Source: Rhodoplanes sp963724735 (GTDB lineage Bacteria > Pseudomonadota > Alphaproteobacteria > Rhizobiales > Xanthobacteraceae). Taken from it: a DNA stretch of 64,000 nucleotides. This document shows, piece after piece, positions 47,050 through 56,124 of the stretch (within the stretch, counting starts at the first letter, position 1; each line of letters opens with the position of its first letter). A model generated the notes under the pieces. The model was not told the origin of the DNA. It ran no database searches and saw only the letters and a list, made by a program, of their open reading frames with translations. The position numbers and the translations under genes were made by a program. The DNA is taken from assembly GCA_963724735.1 (NCBI GenBank), contig CAVRVX010000009.1, positions 1 through 64,000 on the forward strand, given 5' to 3'.

Positions 47050-47307
47050 TTACCCTGCGGCCTTCGTTATGTCTGCAATCAATCGAGCCTTTGCCTTTTC
47101 GAGGGTTCGGTAGTGCCCCCACTTGCGCGAGCTGTAGTAGATGTTCGCCGATGTGATGGCCTGTTTCAGCTTTGAACGGACGTAACCATCATCTGTCCCG
47201 GTGAGGGGCGCGCGCAACGCCGCCATCACCTCGCCTTGAGTGATCTGGTCTTCAGAGATTCGATCTCGCAGTTCGCAGAGAGTCACCAGGGTATCCTCCG
47301 AAAGCAA
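47050..47307 (-). CDS. Small hypothetical protein
   Basis: 85 residues: MLSEDTLVTLCELRDRISED and VRSKLKQAITSANIYYSSRK, then HYRTLEKAKARLIADI. Helical, basic at the C-terminus, no membrane segment. Its start overlaps the end of the 47283-47513 gene by 25 bases, so the two are probably translated from one message. Confidence 0.5.
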   Translation of the reverse strand: MLSEDTLVTLCELRDRISEDQITQGEVMAALRAPLTGTDDGYVRSKLKQAITSANIYYSSRKWGHYRTLEKAKARLIADITKAAG

Positions 47308-47513
47308 TCTCGGCAGTAGGCACCCAATGAGCGGCGCTTTTGCGACGAACGCCTCAGGCTGCGGAGGTCCGAGTCAAGTTTGAGCTGGCGCGGTCGGCCG
47401 CCCTTCTTGCCAGCTTCGGAGGCGATTTGCCGTGGTCGCTCGGGAGAGAGCTTGTCGGCCCGCGCCTTGCCGCCCATGCGGGCGAAGTCGGTGATTGTGA
47501 TCCGTTTCTTCAT
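47283..47513 (-). CDS. Small basic KGG-type protein
   Basis: 76 residues from MKKRITITDFARMGGKARAD with EAGKKGGRPRQLKLDSDLRS. The GGKAR and KGGRPR elements resemble small nucleic-acid-associated 'KGG/AT-hook-like' proteins of rhizobial genomes. It overlaps the following gene. Confidence 0.5.
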   Translation of the reverse strand: MKKRITITDFARMGGKARADKLSPERPRQIASEAGKKGGRPRQLKLDSDLRSLRRSSQKRRSLGAYCRDCFRRIPW

Positions 47514-47684
47514 TGCTGCAATACACCACGCGGCCGGCATGCAAGCGGCCGACATCCACATAACCGTCCGCTCTTTTCCTTAACAGTCGCATCATGCTCT
47601 CCCCGACTGGGAACCTCTGCCCAGGTACCGACTACGGTGCCCCATACACGAGAAATGCATTGTCCGCGCACGGGCGGAGAGCAA

Positions 47685-48401
47685 CTAGTGAACTCGAAGC
47701 GGGCTAGGTTGCGGTAGGCGTACCGCGAAAGCCCGCGGGGGCATCAACACGCGGGATTGGTAATCAACATAGGCGGCGGCGAAGCTGTGACCGTCGGCCA
47801 CCATCTCCTGCATGAGCGACAGCGGGGTCGGATACGGGTTTTCCATCGTGCCGATCACCGTTCCGCAATCGAAGATCAGCTCGGCCTCGAATTTGCGAGC
47901 GAGTTGCTGCATGCGCTGGTTTTCCGCAAGGCAGCAGACCTCCAGGAGCTTGACACCGCGGTTGCGCGCGACGAGGAGGGTGCGTTCGAGCAGCGCCGAG
48001 CCGACACCGTGGCTCTGCCATGGCTTCTCAATGCTGAAGGCCGCCTCGGCCTCGCGCCCAAGAAGGCGCAGATCTGCGACGCCGCGCAGCACGCCGTCCA
48101 CGAAGAAGCCGTGAACGATCGCATCTCTGCCGCGCGCCGTTGCGGCATAGGTTCGAATTATGTCGTCGGCGATGGTGCCACAGAAACGGTTACGACGGCT
48201 TTCAGCATCCAGCCGGAGTAAGTGGTCGCGATAGACGTTTGTCTCGACGCCCCAGAGCTTCCGGATCACGCCGCCTTCGATAAAGACTTGGTACACAGGG
48301 GTCTCCGCTTTGTCTTCTTTTGCGTTTGCGGTTTCCCTCCGAGCGCATCCCCCTCGCCCCGGACGCTGTCCATCCGGTTCTCCGTTAATTCTTCTGTACA
48401 T
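47685..48401 (-). CDS. GNAT family N-acetyltransferase
   Basis: 238 residues as written from MYRRINGEP; a GTG at 48296 (VYQVFIEGG) after GGAGA is a better-supported start, giving ~203 residues. The GNAT core is present: VHGFFVDGVLRGVADLRLLG, EAAFSIEKPWQSHGVGSALL with the acetyl-CoA-binding Q-x-x-G-x-G/A, and LLEVCCLAENQRMQQLARKF. Substrate unknown. Divergent from the 48400 gene. Confidence 0.8.
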   Translation of the reverse strand: MYRRINGEPDGQRPGRGGCARRETANAKEDKAETPVYQVFIEGGVIRKLWGVETNVYRDHLLRLDAESRRNRFCGTIADDIIRTYAATARGRDAIVHGFFVDGVLRGVADLRLLGREAEAAFSIEKPWQSHGVGSALLERTLLVARNRGVKLLEVCCLAENQRMQQLARKFEAELIFDCGTVIGTMENPYPTPLSLMQEMVADGHSFAAAYVDYQSRVLMPPRAFAVRLPQPSPLRVH

Positions 48402-48942
48402 GAAGAAGCTTAATGTTTCGCTAAATGGACATTCGTTCGTCCATGATCAATTCAATCTGAAGGACTATGTCAGCCGCGTATTAAGCGAGCCGTGTTCGCG
48501 TGGTTACGGGCTGGTCCGACAAATCGGGCAAGTCGATGTTGAGGACATGATCACCCTCTTGCATATCGGCCGAAAAAGGACGATATATGATTTGTTAGAG
48601 GGGGCTATGGCCGTTTTTCGGCCTGCGGATGATCCACCGGAAACTCATTTCTCTTTACAAAGAAAGAAGCTCTGCTGCGCCCCTGCGAGGGGTGCGAGAT
48701 TCAGGGCGTTAGAAGGCTCAATGGACAAGACGAATCAATGGCAGACGATGGCAGCATCGCCGTCGACCGATGATGATCACGATGCGTTAGCCAAGCGGTT
48801 GAGCGAGAACTGGGCCACCCATGCGCCCCGTCCGCAACGAATGGGTGGCCAGGTTGTTCAAAGGCTCGCACATGGCCGCGTTCACGTCGTCGCTGTGGAG
48901 AGCAAGCGATCTCGATGGCGTCGCGGTAGTTCCCGCGTGTAA
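48400..48942 (+). CDS. Hypothetical protein, divergent from GNAT
   Basis: Starts MKKLNVSLNGHSFVHDQFNL. The first ~90 residues are protein-like, moderate in GC and acidic/helical (LHIGRKRTIYDLLEGAMAVF). The rest is low complexity and may be a read-through after a truncation near 48680. From 48943 to 49494 no other gene is evident. Confidence 0.4.
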   Translation: MKKLNVSLNGHSFVHDQFNLKDYVSRVLSEPCSRGYGLVRQIGQVDVEDMITLLHIGRKRTIYDLLEGAMAVFRPADDPPETHFSLQRKKLCCAPARGARFRALEGSMDKTNQWQTMAASPSTDDDHDALAKRLSENWATHAPRPQRMGGQVVQRLAHGRVHVVAVESKRSRWRRGSSRV

Positions 48943-49494
48943 TTGAGCGAGCCATGTTGGGCCTCTCGTGTGAGGCCGAAGCCGCGATGGCGAAGTGCCG
49001 TATTGCATGGGGACCGCCGCGCGCGACATGGCGGCGTATCGATCGTTGCCACACGCCCGGCATGCAAGCGGCGACATCCACATAACCGCCCGCGCCTTTT
49101 TCCTTAAAAGTAGCATCCCAGATATTCATAAGAGGGGACGGCATTCCAGCTACGGGACGACTTGCAGGTACAGGACAACTATCGCCGTAAAGACTAAGCC
49201 GAAGCCCAGTACGTACTACAAAACTCCCACAATGCGCGTTGAGGGTGGGTGGGTGGGAGTGCGCACGCGACCGCGGGTTCGGGCGGCCCGCGCCACCGTC
49301 TGATCGCTTTTCTGTAGCGGGTTATCGCGGGCCGCCACACAGAACGTGGCGATGGCACCTTCGGACGTTGCCGGTAGCGGAAGCACGACGAGCCCAACAC
49401 CGCGCGGCGACGGTGATCAGTTCTTTCTGCGCCGCAATCTCCCGACAAGCCGGTTAGCAGCGTGCTTGGGCTTTGCGTGCGCGTAGTGGCGGCA

Positions 49495-49663
49495 ATCGCA
49501 GCGCGTCACGGCCGCGATGCAGATGTTGCGGGCTGGGGCGTCGTTGCCGGAGATCGGCCAACTCCTGCGTCACCGCCGTGCTTTGACGACAGCGATTTAC
49601 GCCAAGATCGACCGCGACACCTTGCGGACGATCGCCCGCCCCTGGCCGGGAGACGCAGCATGA
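49495..49663 (+). pseudogene. RIT element recombinase A, C-terminal fragment
   Basis: QMLRAGASLPEIGQLLRHRR and ALTTAIYAKIDRDTLRTIAR are the C-terminus of a tyrosine recombinase with its catalytic His and Tyr. Its stop overlaps the start of the next recombinase (ATGA at 49660). The upstream two thirds, including the catalytic Arg and the His-x-x-Arg motif, are gone. Confidence 0.75.
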
Positions 49664-50586
49664 ACTTCCTCCGTCAGGCCCTCGCCGATTACTTGGCCGT
49701 GCGGCGCGCCCTTGGCTACAGGCTTGCTCGGGCCGAGAAGCTCCTCACTCAGTTCCTCGCCTTCGTCGAGGATCGTGGCGAAGAGCATCTGACCATCGAG
49801 ACGGCGCTGGCTTGGGCGACGGCGCCGGCAGGCGCCGATCCGAACTGGATGTCCAGGCGTTTCTCCGACGTTCGCCGGTTCGCCATCCATCTACGCGGGA
49901 TTGACCCTGCTACCCAGGTGCCGCCGGCGGATATCCTGCCAGGTCGATCACGCCGAGCGACGCCGTACCTGTACTCGACGGAAGAGATCTCCACCTTGAT
50001 GGCGGTGACCGCGACATTGCGCGGGTCGCATAGAAAGGCGACCTATCGGACATTGATCGGCTTGCTGGCGGCGACCGGCATGCGAGTCGGGGAGGCAATC
50101 GGCCTCGATCGTGACGACTTCGACGCCATCTGCGGCGTGCTCACGATCCGCAATGGAAAGTTCGGCAAATCTCGCGAGTTGCCATTACATCCGAGTCCGA
50201 TCGTCGCCCTTGGCGACTATCTCCGCCGCGCCGATCGTCCTCGCCAGTCGCCGAACGTCCCGGCCTTGTTCCTCTCGCCGGCGGGCACGAGGCTGCTCTA
50301 TACGAACGTGCAGAACACGTTCCAGCGGCTTGTTCGTCATGCCGGCATCATGACGCGTTCGGCGGCATGCCGACCGAGGCTGCACGATCTTCGACACGGC
50401 TTCGCGGTCAATACCATCCTCGACGCCTACCGCGACGGCGATGATCCAGGCGCGAGATTGGCGATCCTGTCGACCTATCTCGGCCACATCAACCCGGTTC
50501 ACACATATTGGTATCTCTCGGCCTCGCCGGAGTTGCTGAAGCTGGCCGGCGATCGGTTGGAGCGTCATCTCGGAGGTGACGCATGA
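49660..50586 (+). CDS. RIT element recombinase B (tyrosine recombinase)
   Basis: 308 residues. N-terminal SAM-like core-binding domain (QALADYLAVRRALGYRLARA) and catalytic domain with ATGMRVGEAIG (Arg), RLHDLRHGFAV (His-x-x-Arg), STYLGHINPVHTYWYL (His and nucleophile Tyr). All catalytic residues are present. It overlaps both the upstream and downstream recombinase genes by ATGA, the arrangement that defines 'recombinase in trio' elements, where it would be the middle gene. An earlier in-frame start at 49462 would overlap the upstream gene in a different frame and is not credible. Confidence 0.88.
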   Translation: MNFLRQALADYLAVRRALGYRLARAEKLLTQFLAFVEDRGEEHLTIETALAWATAPAGADPNWMSRRFSDVRRFAIHLRGIDPATQVPPADILPGRSRRATPYLYSTEEISTLMAVTATLRGSHRKATYRTLIGLLAATGMRVGEAIGLDRDDFDAICGVLTIRNGKFGKSRELPLHPSPIVALGDYLRRADRPRQSPNVPALFLSPAGTRLLYTNVQNTFQRLVRHAGIMTRSAACRPRLHDLRHGFAVNTILDAYRDGDDPGARLAILSTYLGHINPVHTYWYLSASPELLKLAGDRLERHLGGDA

Positions 50587-50891
50587 CCGCACTGGCCACG
50601 ACCTTGCAGGCATTCTTCACGGACCGCTTGGCCCGTCAGCGCCAAGTCAGCCCGAATACGCTCGCCGCCTACCGGGACACACTGCGGTTGCTGCTGGTCT
50701 TTGCCGCGAACAAGAAGGACAAGGAACCATCCAAGTTGGATATCGACGATCTCGATGCCCCGCTGATCGGCGCCTTCCTTGACGACCTCGAGCACCAGCG
50801 GAAAAACGGCGCGCGCACCCGCAACGCTCGGCTTGCCGCGATGCGATATTTTACGGATGTCGTTTTTAAGATGCCGATCGACGAATTCTGA
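50583..50891 (+). pseudogene. RIT element recombinase C, N-terminal fragment
   Basis: MTALATTLQAFFTDRLARQR and SPNTLAAYRDTLRLLLVFAA are the core-binding domain of the third tyrosine recombinase. The match ends at RTRNARLAAM near 50845, before the catalytic domain. The outer inverted-repeat arm begins 82 bases after the stop. Confidence 0.8.
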
Positions 50892-51372
50892 ACCTTCTCC
50901 CGTACTCGTGCTTTGTTGCCGCCGCTCGATCCGACAGACTAGACCGATCAACGGATCAGAGCTGCATTCCAGTTAATTAAACAAGGATTGGCACCGTCTG
51001 TGCTCGAAGCCCTGCTCATCCTTGAAAAGAGCAGTGTGCATGAGACAGACGCTATCAAGTATATTCGGCGCGCTCTGATAGGTCACAGTCAGGGAGAAAT
51101 TGCAGGTGCTGCGCTATACGAGTGTGGTTTGTGCGATCTAAGAGATCGCGAAGGGACGCAAGAATTGCCGCAGAGGAACAAGTGCCGTTGACAGCCCTTG
51201 ATCACACGCTGGAGCTTCTGGCCTGCGCCGTGGGTCGGCGTGGTGCGGAGCAGAGCTTCGCTCGATTAGATCGCAAGGCCGGACGGCTGCTCGGTGCACC
51301 TTTGTACGGCGCGGGGAGACGCTGCCACCTGCCGACGCGAACGGCCAGCATCAGCAAGCGGGAGGATATACC

Positions 51373-52155
51373 ATGCCAAAGAAGGACCTAATCGGCCCCA
51401 TCGTTTGGGCTCTCGTTAAAGTCCCCGCCGCGTATCACCGCCTTGTTCTCGACATCGTCGATAAATTGAGCGGCAATGAAGCTAGGGTCGTCCACCAGCG
51501 CGTCGCCAAAGCTCTCCGCGAGAAGTCCGCGCCCGCTGTGGAGAAGCCGAAACGCTCTGGCCTCCGGCCCGTCGCGAGGGCTTTCTCCGAGGGGTTCGAG
51601 CCTGTTGCGGGGAGTCCGGCCCTCTTCGTCGTCAAGAAGTCCGTGGCGGTCGCTGCGGCTCCGGCCAGGAAGACGAGCGAATGCTTGGTCGGCGAGATCT
51701 ACTGGCCCCGCGATCCCGAGATCGATCGGACTCTGCCCGAAATGCAACCCGAGACCGCCGCGGCCAGCATTACGGTCTATGGCCCCAAGGAGGGGATGAC
51801 GTGCGCTCAAATGTTCCGCACGGTCATCAATGTCGGGGAAGATGTTCCGCTCGACGACGTAGGGCGACTTCTCAAGGAGTGCGGGCATGTGCCCTCGCTC
51901 TCGCAGCTCGAGCAAATGGTTGTGCAACAGGAGAGGGTCGTCCGGAAGGAGGGAGGCACGGAGGAAGCCGGCCTATGTGCTGGTACGGGGATCAACCTTG
52001 CTCCAGTTGAGGGGAATGACGGGTCCGTCTTCGTTATGCGCATATACTGGCTCGGCGGTCTGTGGAACTGCAGCCTCATCAAGCTCGACGACAGTCGCGT
52101 CTGGCAGCGTGGAGTTCGCTTCCTCGTCCTAGACGCGCCCGCTTCAAACCCGTGA
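51373..52155 (+). CDS. Unrecognised 260-residue protein, right-arm copy
   Basis: Same protein as 29875-30657 with about three substitutions. Start supported by GGGAGGATATACC. The upstream frame contains a stop here, which confirms the MPKKDL start. Cys residues at NCSLIK, TSECL, TCAQMF, KECGH and GLCAG could bind metal but show no standard spacing. Immediately followed by the RecD2-like scrap. Confidence 0.6.
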   Translation: MPKKDLIGPIVWALVKVPAAYHRLVLDIVDKLSGNEARVVHQRVAKALREKSAPAVEKPKRSGLRPVARAFSEGFEPVAGSPALFVVKKSVAVAAAPARKTSECLVGEIYWPRDPEIDRTLPEMQPETAAASITVYGPKEGMTCAQMFRTVINVGEDVPLDDVGRLLKECGHVPSLSQLEQMVVQQERVVRKEGGTEEAGLCAGTGINLAPVEGNDGSVFVMRIYWLGGLWNCSLIKLDDSRVWQRGVRFLVLDAPASNP

Positions 52156-52505
52156 CCCCTGTGACCCTTGGTCACAAGCTCGGCGTCGAGACGACGGCGA
52201 TGATCCGGGCCCGCGCCGGCATTTCCTACGCGCTGACGGAAGCAATGGACGAGGGGCACTGCGGCCTGCCGACCGCAGAGCCGGCGCAGCTGGCCGAGGA
52301 GATTTTGGTCTAGGGCTCTGGTCGAGACGGCGCTCAACCTCGAACTGGCTGAGGGCACGGTCATCGCTGACCGCGTGCGCGAAACAGACTGAATCTTCCT
52401 TGCCGGCCTGCACCGGGCCGAGCGCGTCATCGCGGAGCGGATACTGCGGCTGGCGAACGGCACGCTGCCATGGGTCTGGATCGATCCCGAGAAGGCACCT
52501 GTCAT
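52152..52505 (+). pseudogene. RecD2-like helicase scrap, right arm
   Basis: TAMIRARAGISYALTEAMDE and GHCGLPTAEPAQLAEEIL, followed after a stop and frame changes by FLAGLHRAERVIAERILRLA. Matches the helix-hairpin-helix portion of RecD2/TraA-type helicases. No ATPase motifs. Confidence 0.6.
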
Positions 52506-52550
52506 GCAGGACGTTCGCGGGCAACGCCGTGCGGCTCCAGCTTCAGCTCC

Positions 52551-52790
52551 AGCTTCATGCGCTCGCCTACAATCTCGGCAATTTCCTGCGCACGCTGGCG
52601 ACGCCCGAGCCGATCAAGGACTGGTCGCTGACGAGCCCGAAGGAGAAGCTGATCAAGATCGGCGCGAAGGGTCGCCTTCCAGACGGCCGAAGTCGCCATC
52701 CTACGGCAAATGTTGCAGGAAATTTTGCGGATGATCGCAGAGCTGCGGCCGCAGCCACCAGCGCCAGCGTGAGACGCTCGATGGTCATGC
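52551..52790 (+). pseudogene. IS1380-family transposase, C-terminal fragment
   Basis: LHALAYNLGNFLRTLATPEP and IKDWSLTSPKEKLIKIGAKG match the IS1380 transposase C-terminus; a frameshift follows near 52670 (VAFQTAEVAILRQMLQEILR). It borders the outer end of the right arm. 52791-53214 has no supported gene. Confidence 0.75.
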
Positions 52791-53214
52791 ATTCGAGATC
52801 AACCGACGGGAGGACTGCGCCCAAATGCGCTGAACAAGCTGCAGGTAGATACCTCTTGGGAGCAATTTGCGGCAGCTAACAAAGAACTCGGCTCCGATGG
52901 TTTGGAGATGTATGTCGCGCTTCCTCAGCGTGTCGCAGTGTCGGTACTCAAAGAGATACTCAAAGATATGAAACCAAGCGTAGGGGTGGTGATGCTTCGC
53001 GCTGTCCGGGCCGAAGAGGAATGCGCACCGCAATAACGGGTGCACATTGTAGCGCGACAACGGGCCGCCGGCGAGCCATCGGCGTCCTCGATGCCATCCC
53101 GCGCGACCCTGAACGGCGTGCCGCTCCCCCGAAATGCGCACGTTGATGTCCGAACTGGCAAGACCGCTAGCCCGGATGTACGGCAAGCCGCGAGCGGGGA
53201 TCACCGCCCATAGG

Positions 53215-53421
53215 CTATACCTTCTCGATCCGCGCTGTTCCGTCGCCCTCGACAATGACCACGCCCGAACCAGCGGCCTTGTATTCGGCGTACGAAATTC
53301 CGAGGAACTTCTCGCCTGGGCGAACAGTATGGTACGCGCCGACGACGCCGCCAGGCTCCTCGGTCCGCGCCTGCAGATGGACGTCGCGCCCGGACATCCC
53401 AAAAAACCAGCACATGCGCAT
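53215..53421 (-). CDS. Small hypothetical protein
   Basis: 68 residues ending YHTVRPGEKFLGISYAEYKA and GSGVVIVEGDGTARIEKV, a plausible small beta-rich domain. No ribosome-binding site or family is clear. May be the end of a longer, truncated gene. Confidence 0.4.
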   Translation of the reverse strand: MRMCWFFGMSGRDVHLQARTEEPGGVVGAYHTVRPGEKFLGISYAEYKAAGSGVVIVEGDGTARIEKV

Positions 53422-53647
53422 GATGGATCATGTGCGCCGAACCGACGGGCCGGCAATGACGCTCGTCAAATACTCGCGACCGCGGAGGAACCGGCGGCCG
53501 GGCGGGGGAACTTGGCACCCCATTTGCGTTCGACGGGGCGAGAGAGTTGCGACCTCACTCTCTCCGGCGAGCCTGGGGTCCGGCCCAGCACTCAGTCCTG
53601 CGGCTCGCCGTCATGCGCTCTGGTCCCCTGATGCCCCGGAGTGAGAG

Positions 53648-53845
53648 ATGCCCAACAAGGTTGATCGGATCAGGCGTTTGCGTCTTACGTTGGAGGCAAT
53701 TGCTCAAGGTATTGAACAACCCGCGGCCAGCCAGATCGCCTCTGAGGCGCTCGACACAGATAATTATCTTGCCGAGAACCCTCAGAACGTGGTCGATGAC
53801 CAGCAAGAGCCCGCGCCCGGCCGAACTGGCGGGAGATGCAGGTGA
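53648..53845 (+). CDS. Small hypothetical protein
   Basis: 65 residues from MPNKVDRIRRLRLTLEAIAQ with ASEALDTDNYLAENPQNVVD. A GGAGTGAGAG sequence precedes the ATG. No family recognised. Confidence 0.35.
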   Translation: MPNKVDRIRRLRLTLEAIAQGIEQPAASQIASEALDTDNYLAENPQNVVDDQQEPAPGRTGGRCR

Positions 53846-53861
53846 GCGGGAATTGGCGAAC

Positions 53862-53984
53862 TCACCAAGCGCGCACGAATGCGATGACCAAGTCGGCAAT
53901 CTGGAAGAGCAGCATCAGGCCGAACAAGAAGTAGGCCACCGCAAATGCGAAGGCGTTTGTGACCCCTGTCGGAATGACGCGCAT
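53862..53984 (-). CDS. Small single-pass membrane peptide
   Basis: 40 residues, MRVIPTGVTNAFAFAVAYFL then FGLMLLFQIADLVIAFVRAW: almost entirely one hydrophobic helix. Ribosome-binding site CGGAGG at good spacing decides the start. Confidence 0.5.
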   Translation of the reverse strand: MRVIPTGVTNAFAFAVAYFLFGLMLLFQIADLVIAFVRAW

Positions 53985-54171
53985 GATCGCCTCCGAAGGT
54001 CTTCGAGCCTCCGCCAGTATGCGCCGTCGACCGAAAAATGAAATGTGACACAATTCACAGCACAGGGTGAGAACTTTGCCGCTTCACCAGCGCGGTAGGA
54101 GCGGGGAATTGGCGAACCGAGCCAATCGTCACCACATAGATGCCGCGGCTTCGGCCGCGCCCCGCCTAGTC

Positions 54172-55427
54172 TTACTGTGTCACAAATTTCTCGATCGTGA
54201 TCGCCTGGCGATTGGAGCTGCGCAGCACGGGCATCGCGGCAGCGTCTTGACGAGGGCGGCGATGAGGCGCCGGCGCATGGTGGCGATCGAGTTCGGGACG
54301 TGGCGTTCGGGCCGCAGCGGCGGATCCGCGGGGTCGGTAACCGTCGGGTACGGCAAGTCGCGGGAACATCCTGCCGGAACGAGATGCTGAGGGGGGAATC
54401 CTCGCCCGCTCGGCAATTAGGAATCCGTAAGCTGCGATGCACAGCGTGGCGTGATGGTGGAAGCCCCGCCATCCGCGGCCTTCGAAATCTCCAAGCCCGA
54501 CCTCCTGCTTGAGCTCCTGATAGTCGCGCTCGATGCGCCAACGCAGCTTGGCTGTGTCGACCAGCGAAGGAAAGGCCATGTTTTGCGGAAGCGTCGAAAG
54601 CCAGTATTTGGTCGGCTCGGCCTCGCCCTTGGGCCACTCGATCAACAGCCATTCTTCCGGTCGCGGTTTGGCGCGCCATTCGTCGCGATGCGCGGCGCGA
54701 ACGCGCAAGCGGGCAAAGCGCGAGCGCAGCGGCTCGGCCGCGCCCTCACGCCATGCGATCGTTCGCCAGGCTCGCTTCGGCAGGCTGAGCGCCAGCGCCT
54801 TGACCGAAGCCGGCCGATGCTTGTCGTCACGCCGCATCAGCTTCGGCGGCCGGCCGCGACCCGACCACGGCTTCGCCGGCAATGGCCGCGCGCCTTGCGC
54901 CCACACCGTGGTGGTCGACAGAATGCCGGCGGCGTAAGTCAGGCCCAGCGCGGTGATCTCCGCGCGCAACTCGCTGTTATTGCCATAGCCGGCGTCCAGC
55001 AAAGCCACGCCGCGCGGCAGGCCGGCCGCACAGGCCCAGCGCAGCTGATCAAGCGCGATCTCCGGCTTGGTCTTGAACACAACTTCCTCGGGAACGCCCG
55101 CCTTGCGCCGGCGCGCGCGGTCGCCCGCCCAGTCCTGCGGCAGATACAGCCGATAGGCGACCGGCAGGCTCGCATGCCGATTGGCCAGCGACAGCGACAC
55201 CGCAACCTGGCAGTTGTCCTGCTTGCCGAGCTGACCGCAGTACTGCCGCGCCACCCCGACCGAATGCCGCCCCTGCTTGGGAAAGCTCGTGTCGTCGATG
55301 ATCCACGCCGAGATCGCGCCCTGCCGTTCGATCTCCGGCAAAACCATCTCCCGCACTTTCGCCAAGACGCGCTCGTCCGACCAGCAACCCTGACCGATGA
55401 AATGCAACAGCGCGCCAGTCTCTCGCA
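54172..55427 (-). pseudogene. IS701-family transposase, N-terminus missing
   Basis: Open frame of ~410 residues with HFIGQGCWSDERVLAKVREM, AWIIDDTSFPKQGRHSVGVA (first Asp), VALLDAGYGNNSELRAEI (second Asp) and LRWRIERDYQELKQEVGLGD (Glu), all typical of IS701. The first ~60 residues are cut by the group II intron remnant at 55428. The C-terminus appears normal. Catalytic core intact, but no native start. Confidence 0.85.
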
Positions 55428-55461
55428 GAACGGTGCGTGAACTCTCACCTCACACCCGCTC
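55428..55461 (-). ncRNA. Group II intron domain V
   Basis: On the minus strand, 34 bases starting GAGCGGGTGTGAGG and ending ACGCACCGTTC form the domain V hairpin with the AGC catalytic triad near the 5' end. 34 nt is the canonical domain V length. It follows the maturase C-terminus in the same direction. Domain VI is cut short by IS701 sequence. Confidence 0.82.
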
Positions 55462-55474
55462 GCCATCAGGCAAA

Positions 55475-55905
55475 CGCGCCGATCATTCTGATGCGCCAGT
55501 GCTCGAAGAGATGGCTGAAATCCGAACCAGCTTCTCGAGGAAGTTGGCGGCTCCAACCTGTCGCCCTTGAAAGCGCTTAAACTTCCACATTACCATCTCA
55601 GAACCGTCAAGTTGACGTATCGGAGCATGATCTCCAGGGCCGCGGGATTGTATCGTCCGTAGTACTGTATCCATCCCCGGAGGAGCGGATTGAGCATACG
55701 AGCAATGTCGTCCAACGACCGCACGGTGAGCTGCGGGATGTTCAAGTCCCGGACCGTCGATCGGATGGCCTTCAGCGAAGAGGGGCTGACAGCGGGAGTG
55801 AAGCTGCAAAATAGTTGCCCATTTCGAGAGCTTCTGACCATCCGCGGTCGAAACTGGTATCCAAGGAAGTCAAACGTGACGTTCGGATATCACTACATTT
55901 GATCT
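55475..55905 (-). pseudogene. Group II intron maturase, C-terminal part
   Basis: NVTFDFLGYQFRPRMVRSSR, PAVSPSSLKAIRSTVRDLNI, DDIARMLNPLLRGWIQYYGR and FKRFQGRQVGAANFLEKLVR give the end of the RT, domain X and the tail, with a break near 55595. The preceding RT domain with YADD is on the opposite strand at 55910-56110. Confidence 0.85.
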
Positions 55906-55909
55906 CTGG

Positions 55910-56110
55910 ATGAAAAGGACACACCCTGACCTCCCATGGTGTCGGTATGCCGACGATGGGCTGGTGCACTGCCGGACCGAGCAAGAGGCTGAAGCCCTCG
56001 GGCCGAACTTCAAGCTCGCCTGGAAGAATGCCGCCTGGAGATGCATCCCACCAAAACCAAGATCGTCTATTGTAAGGACGGAAAGCGCAAAGGGACGTGC
56101 AATCCCGCCG
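55910..56110 (+). pseudogene. Group II intron reverse transcriptase, YADD segment
   Basis: RTHPDLPWCRYADDGLVHCR then TEQEAEAL is the RT active site (YADD) region; after a frameshift MHPTKTKIVYCKDGKRKGT continues. It breaks exactly where the minus-strand piece (NVTFDFLGY) should follow, so the two pieces are head to head. Confidence 0.82.
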
Positions 56111-56124
56111 GTCTACTCACCAGC

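Larger units (their letters stand above)
47528..49115. repeat. ~65-bp direct repeat pair
   Basis: CCGGCATGCAAGCGGC followed by GACATCCACATAACCG and a T-rich tract occurs at 47528-47590 and again, with some differences, at 49053-49115. In both places it lies upstream of a leftward frame. It may be a shared promoter/leader or a recombination footprint; the GNAT and 48400 genes lie between. Confidence 0.65.
50973..52558. repeat. Outer inverted repeat, right arm (~1.58 kb)
   Basis: Partner of 29511-31065 (see there). It contains ~39 bases (52200-52240) lost from the left arm. The two arms enclose ~19.9 kb. Confidence 0.9.

Noticed and set aside
54451..55440. 329-residue open frame antisense to IS701
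   Set aside because: It mirrors the third-codon GC pattern of the transposase and has no recognisable domain.
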